Positions 39,765-46,613 of a DNA stretch of 46,613 nucleotides are shown piece after piece. Each line of letters begins with the position of its first letter. Position 1 is the stretch's first letter. A program made the translations under genes and the position numbers. The stretch spans positions 1-46,613 of IMG/VR virus record IMGVR_UViG_3300017605_001520; one strand, written 5' to 3'. A model generated the notes under the pieces. That model was given only the letters and a program-made list of their open reading frames with translations. It was not told the origin of the DNA and did not search any database. Origin of the DNA: a virus.

Positions 39765-41662
39765 GACGCCTCCCCCTCCGTCTCGGTCGACGGGTCGTAC
39801 TCCTCGGCGAGCGGGTGCATCGCCACCTTGCCCATGAAGTTGACCGTCTCCGTCATGTCGGGCTGCACCTCGGAGAGCATGCCCTCGGTCGCCTGGTCCC
39901 GGGCCAGCTCCGTGAGCGCGTCGCCGACGACCAGGTCGTCGTGCTTGCCTCTCTCCGCGGCGAGCGTGCCCTTGCCGCTCTTGACGTACGCGAGCTGCTG
40001 GCGCAGGAGCAGCGCGTCGATCGGCGAGCGCGTCGCGTCGTCGTCGGCGTCGGGCAGCTCCTCGACGCGCGTCCTGGCGAGCGAGATGAGCCACGACTTG
40101 CTCGAGCGCGTCGACTTGAAGCCGGGCCGCATCTCGATCGTACCGTCGCCCTCCGCGGTCTTCTCGGTGCGCGGCCGGTTGAGGAAGCGCTTGAAGCCCA
40201 TGCGCTCCGCCAGCTTGATGAACGCGAGTCCGGGCCCGTTCGACTCGGGCATGATCCACGCGTCGCCGTAGAAGCGCGACATCATGAACCAGTGCTCCGC
40301 GGCCTCGTCGGGTTCGGTCTTCTCGTTGTAGCGCACGTAACGCTGGCCCGAGAGCCAGTCGGCGATGTAGCCCGCGGTGAAGTCCGTGTCGTTGCCGCCT
40401 GGCAGCGTGACGAGTCCCTCGGCGATGTCCACGCCGCCGACGCACTTCGCGCCGGACTCGACCTCCTCGAGGACCGTCAGCCAGCCGTGCGGGTCGTCGA
40501 TCATTTTCACGGGGCACTCGTCGTAGCCGCCGAGCGCCAGGTAGTCCGGGTCCCACTCGAGGCGCACGCGGCGCAGGCCGCCCTCCATCGCCTCGGCCGC
40601 GCGCTCGTAACCCTTGAGCTTCGCCGTGTTGAAGACGGGCAGGCCCGAGAACTGGAACGCCTCCTCGGGGAAACTCGGCATCTCCTGGTGGAACAGGCCG
40701 AGCGAGCCGCGGCACTTGTTGTCGATCCAGAGGCGCCGCCAGTGCAGTTGCTCCGCGGTGAGCGGCGCGAAGCCGAAGCTCATGCCGCGCAGGACGTAGC
40801 CGATCTTGCCCTGGAAGAGATCCAGCTCCTCGCGGCCGCCGTAGCGCCACGGGTCCGTGCGGCCGAGCGACTCGATGAACTCGGCCTTCTCCTTCGGGCT
40901 CTTGAACTTCCTCGAGTAGCGGTCGTGCTCCCACCACGCGGTGAAGATCGGCACCAGCTCGCCGCGGCCGGCGACGGCGTCGTTCCAGAGCTCGTAGGCC
41001 GCGTTGCGGCCGAAGGCCGTCGTCTCGACGAGCAGGAAGTTCCCGGCCTCGTCGTGCACGGACCGGATGAACGCGTCGATGCGCGTCAGGTCTTCCCAGT
41101 GCGCGTACTCCGACAGGTGCATGCGATTGAACGTGCCGGACCGCGCGCCCTGTCTCTTGCGCGCGGTCATCATCCTGCAGGACGACACGCGGTAGCGGTT
41201 CTCCTCGCGCGGCACGCCGTAGTGCCTGAAGCGGATGCGCGTGCCGGACGAGTTCTGCCGGACGCGGCCAGTGTGCTCGTGCACTTCGCGCGGCGTCTGA
41301 TTGGCCGCGAAGTCGACTTTCGAGAACAGCTCCACGGTGCTGTCGACGTCGTGCGCAACCGTCAGCTCCTTGCAGCCGGGCACGCTCTCGAGTCCCTCGG
41401 CGAGCATGTACTCGATCAGCGTCGAGTACCCGAGCTGGCCCGCCTTGATGATGATGCCGTAGAACGCGTGGCCCTTGTTCCACGTCTCCTCGATCATCTC
41501 GACCAGGCGGAGCTGGAAGGGCCTCAGCTTGAACGCCTTGAGCTGCCCGTCCTCCGTCTCGACGTTGCGCGACTCGAGATAGTCGCGCATCGACGTACGC
41601 TTGCGGTCGAGCAGCGACGCATACGCGTCGAGGACCTCGAACGGCAGAGTCGCGCCGCTCAC
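39761..41662 (-). CDS. Terminase large subunit
   Basis: 633 residues from GTG 41660-41662, overlapping the upstream stop (GTGA). It packages DNA with an ATPase motor and cuts it with an RNase H-like nuclease. Walker A is KAGQLGYST (73-81), a slightly deviant form of the usual KARQxGxST. The Walker B region is MHLSEYAHW with glutamate 185. Nuclease residues are aspartate 412 (GGVDIAEG), glutamate 473 (MPESNG) and aspartates 575-576 (KHDDLVVGD). The portal and two small-terminase candidates are close by. Confidence 0.92.
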   Translation of the reverse strand: MSGATLPFEVLDAYASLLDRKRTSMRDYLESRNVETEDGQLKAFKLRPFQLRLVEMIEETWNKGHAFYGIIIKAGQLGYSTLIEYMLAEGLESVPGCKELTVAHDVDSTVELFSKVDFAANQTPREVHEHTGRVRQNSSGTRIRFRHYGVPREENRYRVSSCRMMTARKRQGARSGTFNRMHLSEYAHWEDLTRIDAFIRSVHDEAGNFLLVETTAFGRNAAYELWNDAVAGRGELVPIFTAWWEHDRYSRKFKSPKEKAEFIESLGRTDPWRYGGREELDLFQGKIGYVLRGMSFGFAPLTAEQLHWRRLWIDNKCRGSLGLFHQEMPSFPEEAFQFSGLPVFNTAKLKGYERAAEAMEGGLRRVRLEWDPDYLALGGYDECPVKMIDDPHGWLTVLEEVESGAKCVGGVDIAEGLVTLPGGNDTDFTAGYIADWLSGQRYVRYNEKTEPDEAAEHWFMMSRFYGDAWIMPESNGPGLAFIKLAERMGFKRFLNRPRTEKTAEGDGTIEMRPGFKSTRSSKSWLISLARTRVEELPDADDDATRSPIDALLLRQQLAYVKSGKGTLAAERGKHDDLVVGDALTELARDQATEGMLSEVQPDMTETVNFMGKVAMHPLAEEYDPSTETEGEAS

Positions 41663-42210
41663 TCTTCGTCAGGCGGCGGCGCGCGGCGCTGCACGGCGCG
41701 CTTCACCACCTCCATGACGTTCGAGTGCCGCGACGGATCGAACGCGTCCTCGACTTCCTCCGGCGAGACGATGGTCGGGACGCCGTTCTGCCCTTCCTCC
41801 TGGCGCTCGCGCTCCTCGTCGTCCTTCTCGTTCTTCCCGTCGACTAGCTGCTTCTCGAGGAGCGCGGCCTGCGCCGCCTTCTCGTAGTAGAGGACGGAGC
41901 GATCGCGCAGCTTGTCCGCGTCCTTCAGCACCGCGGACACCTTCGTCAGCCGGTCGATGTCGAAGCGCTTGGCCTTCTTCACGTCGGCCTCGTACCTGCG
42001 CTTGGACTTCTTCACCGTGATCTCGCGCGACATCGCCTTGAGCAGACGGCTCGCGAGACGGCGCAGGTCGCGCGCGTCCTCGAGGGACTTCGCGCCGGAC
42101 CACGCGGCGAGCACGCGCAGGTTGCGCTGCATCGCGATGACGTCGTTCACGACGTCGTAGCGCCGTACGTCGATCGGAAGCCTGTCGGCCGGGGGCTGTA
42201 CGTGCGCCAC
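41659..42210 (-). CDS. Coiled-coil protein, small terminase candidate
   Basis: 183 residues from GTG 42208-42210, eleven bases after the previous stop. The binding site is weak, and a later ATG (MQRNLRVLAAWS) is possible. It is strongly basic and helical at residues 40-110 (RRLASRLLKAMSREITVKKS, KAKRFDIDRLTKVSAVLKDA) and acidic afterwards. Its position directly before TerL and its helical oligomer-like build fit a small terminase subunit, but it has no obvious DNA-binding helix-turn-helix; the next gene upstream does. Confidence 0.65.
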   Translation of the reverse strand: MAHVQPPADRLPIDVRRYDVVNDVIAMQRNLRVLAAWSGAKSLEDARDLRRLASRLLKAMSREITVKKSKRRYEADVKKAKRFDIDRLTKVSAVLKDADKLRDRSVLYYEKAAQAALLEKQLVDGKNEKDDEERERQEEGQNGVPTIVSPEEVEDAFDPSRHSNVMEVVKRAVQRRAPPPDEE

Positions 42211-42221
42211 GGAGTACGAGT

Positions 42222-42539
42222 CTATTCGCCGGCTTCGGGCGAGGACTGCCGGATGATCTCCTCGAACAGCTTGACCATGTTCGAGCGGACGAAGCCGCGG
42301 CCGCGGCGGATGATGAGCAGCGCGCGGCCGAGCGGGATGCGCTGCGCGTCGGGCTCGTCGGAGATGTAGTTCCTCATGCTGTCGGGCGAGACGCCGGCCC
42401 ACCCGGCGATGACCGAGAGGGGCTCGCCTGACTCACGGATGCCGCGCCGGAGCGCCGTCGCCACGCGCTCGTTCAGGCGGGCCAGCTCCTCCTTCGTCGT
42501 GACGTACGCGCGCGCGTCCACCTGCCTGCTCCTCGCCAT
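42222..42539 (-). CDS. Helix-turn-helix protein, possible small terminase or regulator
   Basis: 105 residues from ATG 42537-42539, with AAAGGAG eight bases upstream. Residues about 38-65 (PLSVIAGWAGVSPDSMRNYI) form a helix-turn-helix. The following RALLIIRRGRGFVRSN is basic. Its first 107 bases overlap the previous gene in another frame, which is exceptional in this genome. It could bind pac or cos DNA with the neighbouring coiled-coil protein, or regulate the late operon. Confidence 0.7.
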   Translation of the reverse strand: MARSRQVDARAYVTTKEELARLNERVATALRRGIRESGEPLSVIAGWAGVSPDSMRNYISDEPDAQRIPLGRALLIIRRGRGFVRSNMVKLFEEIIRQSSPEAGE

Positions 42540-42846
42540 CGACCGGCTCCTTTCTCTGCGCCATCAGGATGTCGAGCACTCTCGCGAACAGTGCCCGGTC
42601 GCGTTCGGTGACGCCGACGAGCACCTCGACCTGGCCGCTGAACTGCGCGATGGCCTTCTCGGCGTCGCGCAGCTCGATGTGCGCCTGCGAGAGCTTCGGC
42701 GTGCAGCCGAACGGACAGTCGTCGTGGTCGCCGAGCGTCCCCTCGAGGACGAGCTTCGCGATCGCCTCCGCGCCGGCGAGACGCACCGCCCTGCGCAGCG
42801 CGCGGCGGCCGCGCCACTCCCGCCACCGACGCAGCGTTTCACGCAT
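42433..42846 (-). CDS. Hypothetical protein overlapping the next gene by 107 bases
   Basis: 137 residues from ATG 42844-42846, with AGGAGAACGG upstream. The first 100 residues look natural: MRETLRRWREWRGRRALRRA, a CPFGC pair, and helices (AHIELRDAEKAIAQFSG, RALFARVLDILMAQ). The last 35 residues, read out of frame within the next gene, are low-complexity (GGRARVRHDEGG). They may be real but are probably under little selection. Function unknown. Confidence 0.65.
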   Translation of the reverse strand: MRETLRRWREWRGRRALRRAVRLAGAEAIAKLVLEGTLGDHDDCPFGCTPKLSQAHIELRDAEKAIAQFSGQVEVLVGVTERDRALFARVLDILMAQRKEPVDGEEQAGGRARVRHDEGGAGPPERARGDGAPARHP

Positions 42847-43201
42847 GGCCGTTCTCCTGCAGCCACTTCATGAGCAGCGAGCGCTGCTTGAACTCGACGT
42901 GCGACGTGTCCTTGTCGGGCGGGAGCTGCACCGCGTCGTCGCGGTTGAGCTCCGACGTGATGCGCCGGAGCATCGCGGACTCGCGCTCGTTCTTCAGCGT
43001 CGCGGCGATCGCGAAGAGGACGCGCACGACGCGGTCGTGCTCGACGACGGCTCCGTCCTCGAAGGAGTTGCGCGCGAGCGGCTTGCCGATGAGGCTCGCG
43101 AAGTGCCGCCCCTTCCCGCCGGTGAGCTTGTTGAAGCTCTCCATGCCGCAGTCGGTCCACCACTTCTCGAAGCGGGCCCGGACCCACTGCGAGTACTTCA
43201 C
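42839..43201 (-). CDS. Hypothetical protein
   Basis: 120 residues from GTG 43199-43201, overlapping the co-chaperonin gene stop (GTGA) and the next start by eight bases. It begins MKYSQWVRARFEKWWTDCG (first residue from GTG), has a basic GGKGRHF loop and long helices (RVVRVLFAIAATLKNERE, RITSELNRDD). There is no metal motif and no membrane segment. Expected to be made with the packaging genes. Function unknown. Confidence 0.72.
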   Translation of the reverse strand: MKYSQWVRARFEKWWTDCGMESFNKLTGGKGRHFASLIGKPLARNSFEDGAVVEHDRVVRVLFAIAATLKNERESAMLRRITSELNRDDAVQLPPDKDTSHVEFKQRSLLMKWLQENGHA

Positions 43202-43755
43202 TGCGGCGCGTCCTTGCCGAGCATCCCGCCCTCGACGTAGGTCGGCTCCTCGAGCCCGGGCACGACCTCGGCGAGCGAGTCGACGCCGCCGCCGCTCACC
43301 TTGCCGTGCAGGTCGCGCGCGTCGATGACGAGGAACTCCTGCTGGCGCTGTTCCTCGCCGGGCAGGCCGACCATGACCGAGATGCGGTGCGCCGCGAAGT
43401 CGGGAAAGAGGACCTCGTCACCGATGCGCACGCAGAGGCGGTCGTTTGGGAGGTGCAGCTCGTCCACCTCGAGCCACTCGCCGCGCGGGCCGCGCATCGT
43501 CCATCGCGAGCTCTGCTTCCAGAACTCGGGGACCGCGACGACGTAGCCCGAGAGCGGCGCGTCCTTCGTCTGCGGCAGAAGCAGGCCGCCCTTCGTGAGG
43601 TGTTCCGGCTGGCGCTGCAGCAGCACGATACGCGTGCCGAAGGGGACCACGGGGAACTCGTCGAGCGTCTCGCGTAGGCGCTCGAGCCACACCTTCTCGG
43701 CCGCGATCTTCGCTTCGCGCCGCTTCACCAGCTCGTCCGACTCTTGGATGTCCAT
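43198..43755 (-). CDS. GroES-like co-chaperonin (Cpn10 fold)
   Basis: 185 residues from ATG 43753-43755. It should cap the host GroEL chamber. The Cpn10 core lies at about 35-151: VVPFGTRIVLLQRQPEHLTK (mobile loop around 50-60), GGLLLP (56-61), GYVVAVPEF (70-78), GDEVLFPDF (112-120) and the last strand EFLVIDARDLHG. Added are a charged N-terminal helix (1-32) and a 34-residue tail. Bacterial GroES is about 97 residues, so insertions near 78-105 are phage-specific. Known phage counterparts are T4 gp31 and its relatives, which help fold the capsid protein. It lies upstream of the packaging genes. Confidence 0.87.
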   Translation of the reverse strand: MDIQESDELVKRREAKIAAEKVWLERLRETLDEFPVVPFGTRIVLLQRQPEHLTKGGLLLPQTKDAPLSGYVVAVPEFWKQSSRWTMRGPRGEWLEVDELHLPNDRLCVRIGDEVLFPDFAAHRISVMVGLPGEEQRQQEFLVIDARDLHGKVSGGGVDSLAEVVPGLEEPTYVEGGMLGKDAPQ

Positions 43756-43811
43756 GCCGGAGTTCTACGGCAAGCCGAGCATCCTCGTCAACGGGCTCCG
43801 GAGGGGACGAG

Positions 43812-46613
43812 CTAGCGGACTCGCGGCTTCCTGTACCGGCCGGGGATGCCGGTGCCCTGGTGGAAGCGGCCGCGGCCCTTGCCGGGCATCGTCGTCCTGC
43901 CGCCCTCGCCGGGAGTGACGGGGATCGGGAGCTCGTTCACGCCGGCGTGCGCGCCGATCGCGGTCGTCGATCGCCGGCGCCGGTCGTCGACCGCGTAGGG
44001 ACACCGCGCGGTGCGCGGCACGGCGTTCTCAGTCGGGCCGCCGACCTTCGGGCGCCAGTCGTCCGTGGCCGTGTCCACGGCGATGTCGGCGGGCACCAGG
44101 TCGCCCACGCCGTGCGCGTCGTCCTGGTCGACCGCGTCGCTGATCGTGCCGACGCCGTCGATGACGACATGGTCGATCGGGTCGCGCAGCTCACCCGGCG
44201 CGGTGCTCCAGTTGAGCGTGATGTAGGACGTGTCCTTCAGGAGCGAGTTGATGATCTCGGCGTGCGTCACGATCTGCTTCCTGTCGAGGAAGTCGCCGGC
44301 GCCAGTCTCGAACCTCGTCACGTTCCCGACCGGCGCGGAGCAGTGGTAGAAGCCGATGCCCATGCACGCGCGGAGCACGCTGATGAAGAGGCCGTTCGCG
44401 CCGAGCGGCAGCCCGATGATGTCGAGGAAGTAGTAGCCCGTCGCCGGGATGAACTCGGCCTCTGCTCCGTTGCGCATCTGGAACCACGTCGCCTGGCAGT
44501 TGAAGAACTCGCCGTAGGCGTTCACCAGGTTGCGGTGCCCCTGCTCCGCGAAGGACTGGAACATGTCCGAGTGCAGCGGGTTGCCGGCCGCTGGCGGTGG
44601 GCCCGAGCCGTCGTCGGTGCCGTCCGCGTAGATGTCCTGGCCGCGCGCGCCGAGGCCGGAGCACATGGGCGAGCCGAACGCCTGCGCAATACGGCGCTGA
44701 ATGAGGTTGCAGTACGTCGTGAGCGTGTAGAGGCCGTCCGCGCTGTCCTCACAGACGACGTAGTTGTCGCGCTCGTTCGGCCAGCGGTTCCCGTCGACGT
44801 CGGCGTCCGCCTCGAGGCCGCTGCTCTTTTCGCACGCGCGCCCGAACACGTACACGCCGCCGGTCCACGTCGCCGGCGTCACGAACGTGTGCCGCAGCGT
44901 CTTCGGCTCGTTGCCCGGCTCCTGCGCGGTCCGGCCGAAGCCGGTCAGCCGCGTGTTGCCGCCGAGGACGATCATCGGCGTCTGCGCGTTGTTCGCGTTG
45001 AGCGTGATGCGGTAGACCCACACGTCGTAGAGCTCGAGCTTCAGCCCCGGGCTGTACGCGCCGCCCGACGTGACGAACTTCACGTCGGTGGGGAGCAGGC
45101 CGTCCTGCGGCTTGATCGTGAAGATGCCCTCGTCGAAGTCGCAGAAGCCGTGCGGCCCGATGAAGTCGTACTCGCCGGCGGCGCCGAGCGCGACGCCCAG
45201 GCCCGCGTCGCCGTTGTCCGCCTGGCACTGATCCATGCAGCCGCCGGGAGTCGCCTTCGGCTGCGCGAGCGTCCCCGGGTCTAGGTCGTCGCCGAGCGGA
45301 TCGAAGTAGTACGTGCGCGCCGCGCGGATCGCGCCGCCCGGATCGGGCACGACGAACACCTCGCCGAGGTCCGTCGAGTTGCCCACGTTGCTGTACGCGA
45401 TCGCGTGCACGGAGACTGGGACGCCGGCGTCCCAGTCGTTCGGATCGAAGGGCACGTTGTAGTCCGGGTGCCCGTGGTACGCGTTCGGCGTCATGCTGGT
45501 GACGGCGATCGGCGCGCCGCCGCCGATCTCGAACTCGACGCGGTTCACGCCGCGCACCATCGCCGCGAGCACTCCGAGCTGCGTCGGCGCTTCGATTCCG
45601 CCGTACCGGCGGAAGTTGTAGATGGCCGCGGGGTAGAGCTTCTGCGCGCGGAACTTCGTCGCCCACAGACTGAAGCCCGAGTCGTTCAGCGCCTTCACGA
45701 CGATGTCGTACGTGCCCTCGGCCAGCGTCTCGCCGTCCACGACCAGGCGCCCAAACTCGTTGATCGTGAGTCCGGCCGGCGTGTCGCTCGTGACGTCGAA
45801 GGTCCACTCGGCGACGGCGCCGCCCTGGTTCTGGATCTGGAAGAGGTCGGCGCAGTTGGGGCCGACCTGCACCTGCATGCGGCCGCGGTTCGCGGCGATG
45901 ACCGGGACCTGGACGACCACCTCGATGTCGATAGGGCCCGTGTCCGATCCGGCGGCGTTCGTCGCCCTGCCGACGCACGCGTAGCTGCCGATCGAGGAGC
46001 CGTCCGTCGGCAGCGTGCCGGTGAGCTTCCCCGTCGCGGGGTTCATCGCGACGCCGGGCGGCGGGTCGTCGCCCAGGTCCGTGTCGAACTCCCAGTCGGT
46101 CGACGCGCCGCCGGCGTTGTCCGCGTCCTCGTCGAGGGTGTCGCCCTCCTGGAACGTGAACGGCGAGCCGGGCCAACTCGGATCGGGCGGACTGTCGGAC
46201 GCGGGCTCGTCGGCGCCGCACTCCGGCGTTGCGTCGCGAGGGTCGCCCTCGATGTCCGTCGCGAGGTCGACGTCGAAGCCCGTGGGATCCTCGGTGCTCG
46301 GGAAGGTGCCGGACGGCTCCGTCGTCGCCAGGTCGAACGTCCCCGCCACGACGCTGACGAAGTGCGCCGCGGCGTTCTGATAGTTCGTCGTGCCCGGGGC
46401 CGTCGCATCGCTCGAGACGTTGTTGTCGCCGCCGGCGCCGGCGAAGTCGCCGAAGCCGCCGCCCGCCATGTCGCAGTTGTGGCAGTCGATCGCTCCGCCG
46501 TTCGCCCAGAACCCGAAGCCGCCGCCGTGGTAGCCGCTGACGTGCCAGAACGTGCCCGTCTGCCCGCTCCACAGCACGCACGAGCCGCCCGAGTACATCG
46601 CCGTGTTCTCGAC
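43812..46613 (-). CDS. Tailspike, C-terminal part: beta-helix, Ig-like domains, second beta-helix
   Basis: This is the rest of the 1073-residue protein that starts at 561. In complete numbering, the first parallel beta-helix covers about 1-280 and ends with EGDPR (262-266) and GADE (273-276), the usual end signature of such helices. Three beta-sandwich units follow: Ig-like at about 282-375 and 376-465, and another at 468-563. YYFDPLGDDLDPGTLAQPKA (near 575) opens the second helix, with HSDMFQSF at 821-828. The tail after about 1015 is basic and flexible (GRGRFHQGTGIPGRYRKP). Most likely it is a receptor-binding spike or capsule depolymerase. No catalytic residue could be assigned. Confidence 0.87.
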   Translation of the reverse strand, partial: VENTAMYSGGSCVLWSGQTGTFWHVSGYHGGGFGFWANGGAIDCHNCDMAGGGFGDFAGAGGDNNVSSDATAPGTTNYQNAAAHFVSVVAGTFDLATTEPSGTFPSTEDPTGFDVDLATDIEGDPRDATPECGADEPASDSPPDPSWPGSPFTFQEGDTLDEDADNAGGASTDWEFDTDLGDDPPPGVAMNPATGKLTGTLPTDGSSIGSYACVGRATNAAGSDTGPIDIEVVVQVPVIAANRGRMQVQVGPNCADLFQIQNQGGAVAEWTFDVTSDTPAGLTINEFGRLVVDGETLAEGTYDIVVKALNDSGFSLWATKFRAQKLYPAAIYNFRRYGGIEAPTQLGVLAAMVRGVNRVEFEIGGGAPIAVTSMTPNAYHGHPDYNVPFDPNDWDAGVPVSVHAIAYSNVGNSTDLGEVFVVPDPGGAIRAARTYYFDPLGDDLDPGTLAQPKATPGGCMDQCQADNGDAGLGVALGAAGEYDFIGPHGFCDFDEGIFTIKPQDGLLPTDVKFVTSGGAYSPGLKLELYDVWVYRITLNANNAQTPMIVLGGNTRLTGFGRTAQEPGNEPKTLRHTFVTPATWTGGVYVFGRACEKSSGLEADADVDGNRWPNERDNYVVCEDSADGLYTLTTYCNLIQRRIAQAFGSPMCSGLGARGQDIYADGTDDGSGPPPAAGNPLHSDMFQSFAEQGHRNLVNAYGEFFNCQATWFQMRNGAEAEFIPATGYYFLDIIGLPLGANGLFISVLRACMGIGFYHCSAPVGNVTRFETGAGDFLDRKQIVTHAEIINSLLKDTSYITLNWSTAPGELRDPIDHVVIDGVGTISDAVDQDDAHGVGDLVPADIAVDTATDDWRPKVGGPTENAVPRTARCPYAVDDRRRRSTTAIGAHAGVNELPIPVTPGEGGRTTMPGKGRGRFHQGTGIPGRYRKPRVR
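46473..46613. repeat. Direct repeat, right copy
   Basis: Identical to bases 1-141. Removing one copy closes the genome and joins the two parts of the tailspike gene in frame (codon 124-126 corresponds to 46596-46598). Confidence 0.97.

Noticed and set aside
46473-46613. Physical terminal repeat used for packaging
   Set aside because: The length equals a usual assembler k-mer and the repeat lies inside an uninterrupted gene; no evidence distinguishes it from a simple overlap.
1-46613. Integrase, lysogeny repressor, DNA polymerase, reverse transcriptase or CRISPR array
   Set aside because: None was recognised on either strand, although divergent versions among the unknown genes cannot be excluded by eye.

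Overview
The window is the genome of a tailed bacteriophage, apparently complete. The first 141 bases recur exactly as the last 141 (46473-46613), so the sequence is a circular (or circularly permuted) molecule of 46,472 bp opened inside one gene. It is very GC-rich, genes are packed with ATGA, GTGA and TTGA stop/start overlaps, GTG starts are frequent and Shine-Dalgarno sequences are strong. The head and connector genes (large terminase, 722-residue portal, scaffold, 412-residue capsid, gp4-like adaptor, nozzle) and the absence of a tape measure or tail tube point to a short-tailed podovirus. A lipoprotein in the lysis-like region suggests a Gram-negative, high-GC host. No integrase or repressor was recognised.

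Layout. (1) Divergent control region 862-963. Leftward from it, the late operon starts with a 98-residue protein and a 1073-residue tailspike, crosses the contig ends, and continues 43755 to 16614: GroES-like co-chaperonin, small terminase candidates, TerL, portal, scaffold, capsid, adaptors, lectin-like protein, nozzle, tail fibre, three internal virion (ejection) proteins including a 2197-residue polyvalent protein, then a lysis-like cassette. That is about 30.7 kb with no gene on the other strand. (2) Rightward 964-3662: small early operon with an HTH protein, an orphan beta-class DNA methyltransferase and cysteine-rich small proteins. (3) Leftward 6307-3609: seven small, coupled genes, four with clear cysteine motifs. 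(4) Divergent region 6308-6570, then rightward 6571-16558: a lambda-O-like replication initiator carrying six palindromic iterons inside its own gene, RadC, a chain of small coupled genes with an HNH endonuclease, and a recombination module (Fe-S PD-(D/E)XK nuclease, Sak4-like ATPase, SSB-like protein with an acidic DDIPY tip). (5) A strong hairpin terminator separates the two converging operons at 16576-16607.

How it works together (inference). Replication probably begins at the iterons in the initiator gene and uses host helicase and polymerase, since neither is encoded here. The nuclease, ATPase and SSB-like protein would drive recombination-dependent replication and concatemer formation for the terminase. 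The methyltransferase, RadC and the many small zinc-finger-like proteins are candidates for host takeover and counter-defence. The co-chaperonin probably helps host GroEL fold a virion protein. The most interesting observations are the iteron origin inside the initiator gene, the GroES homologue in the packaging cluster, the tail fibre with a Sec-like signal peptide, the two-helix tailspike, and the dense arrays of small unknown genes. No confident endolysin was found.
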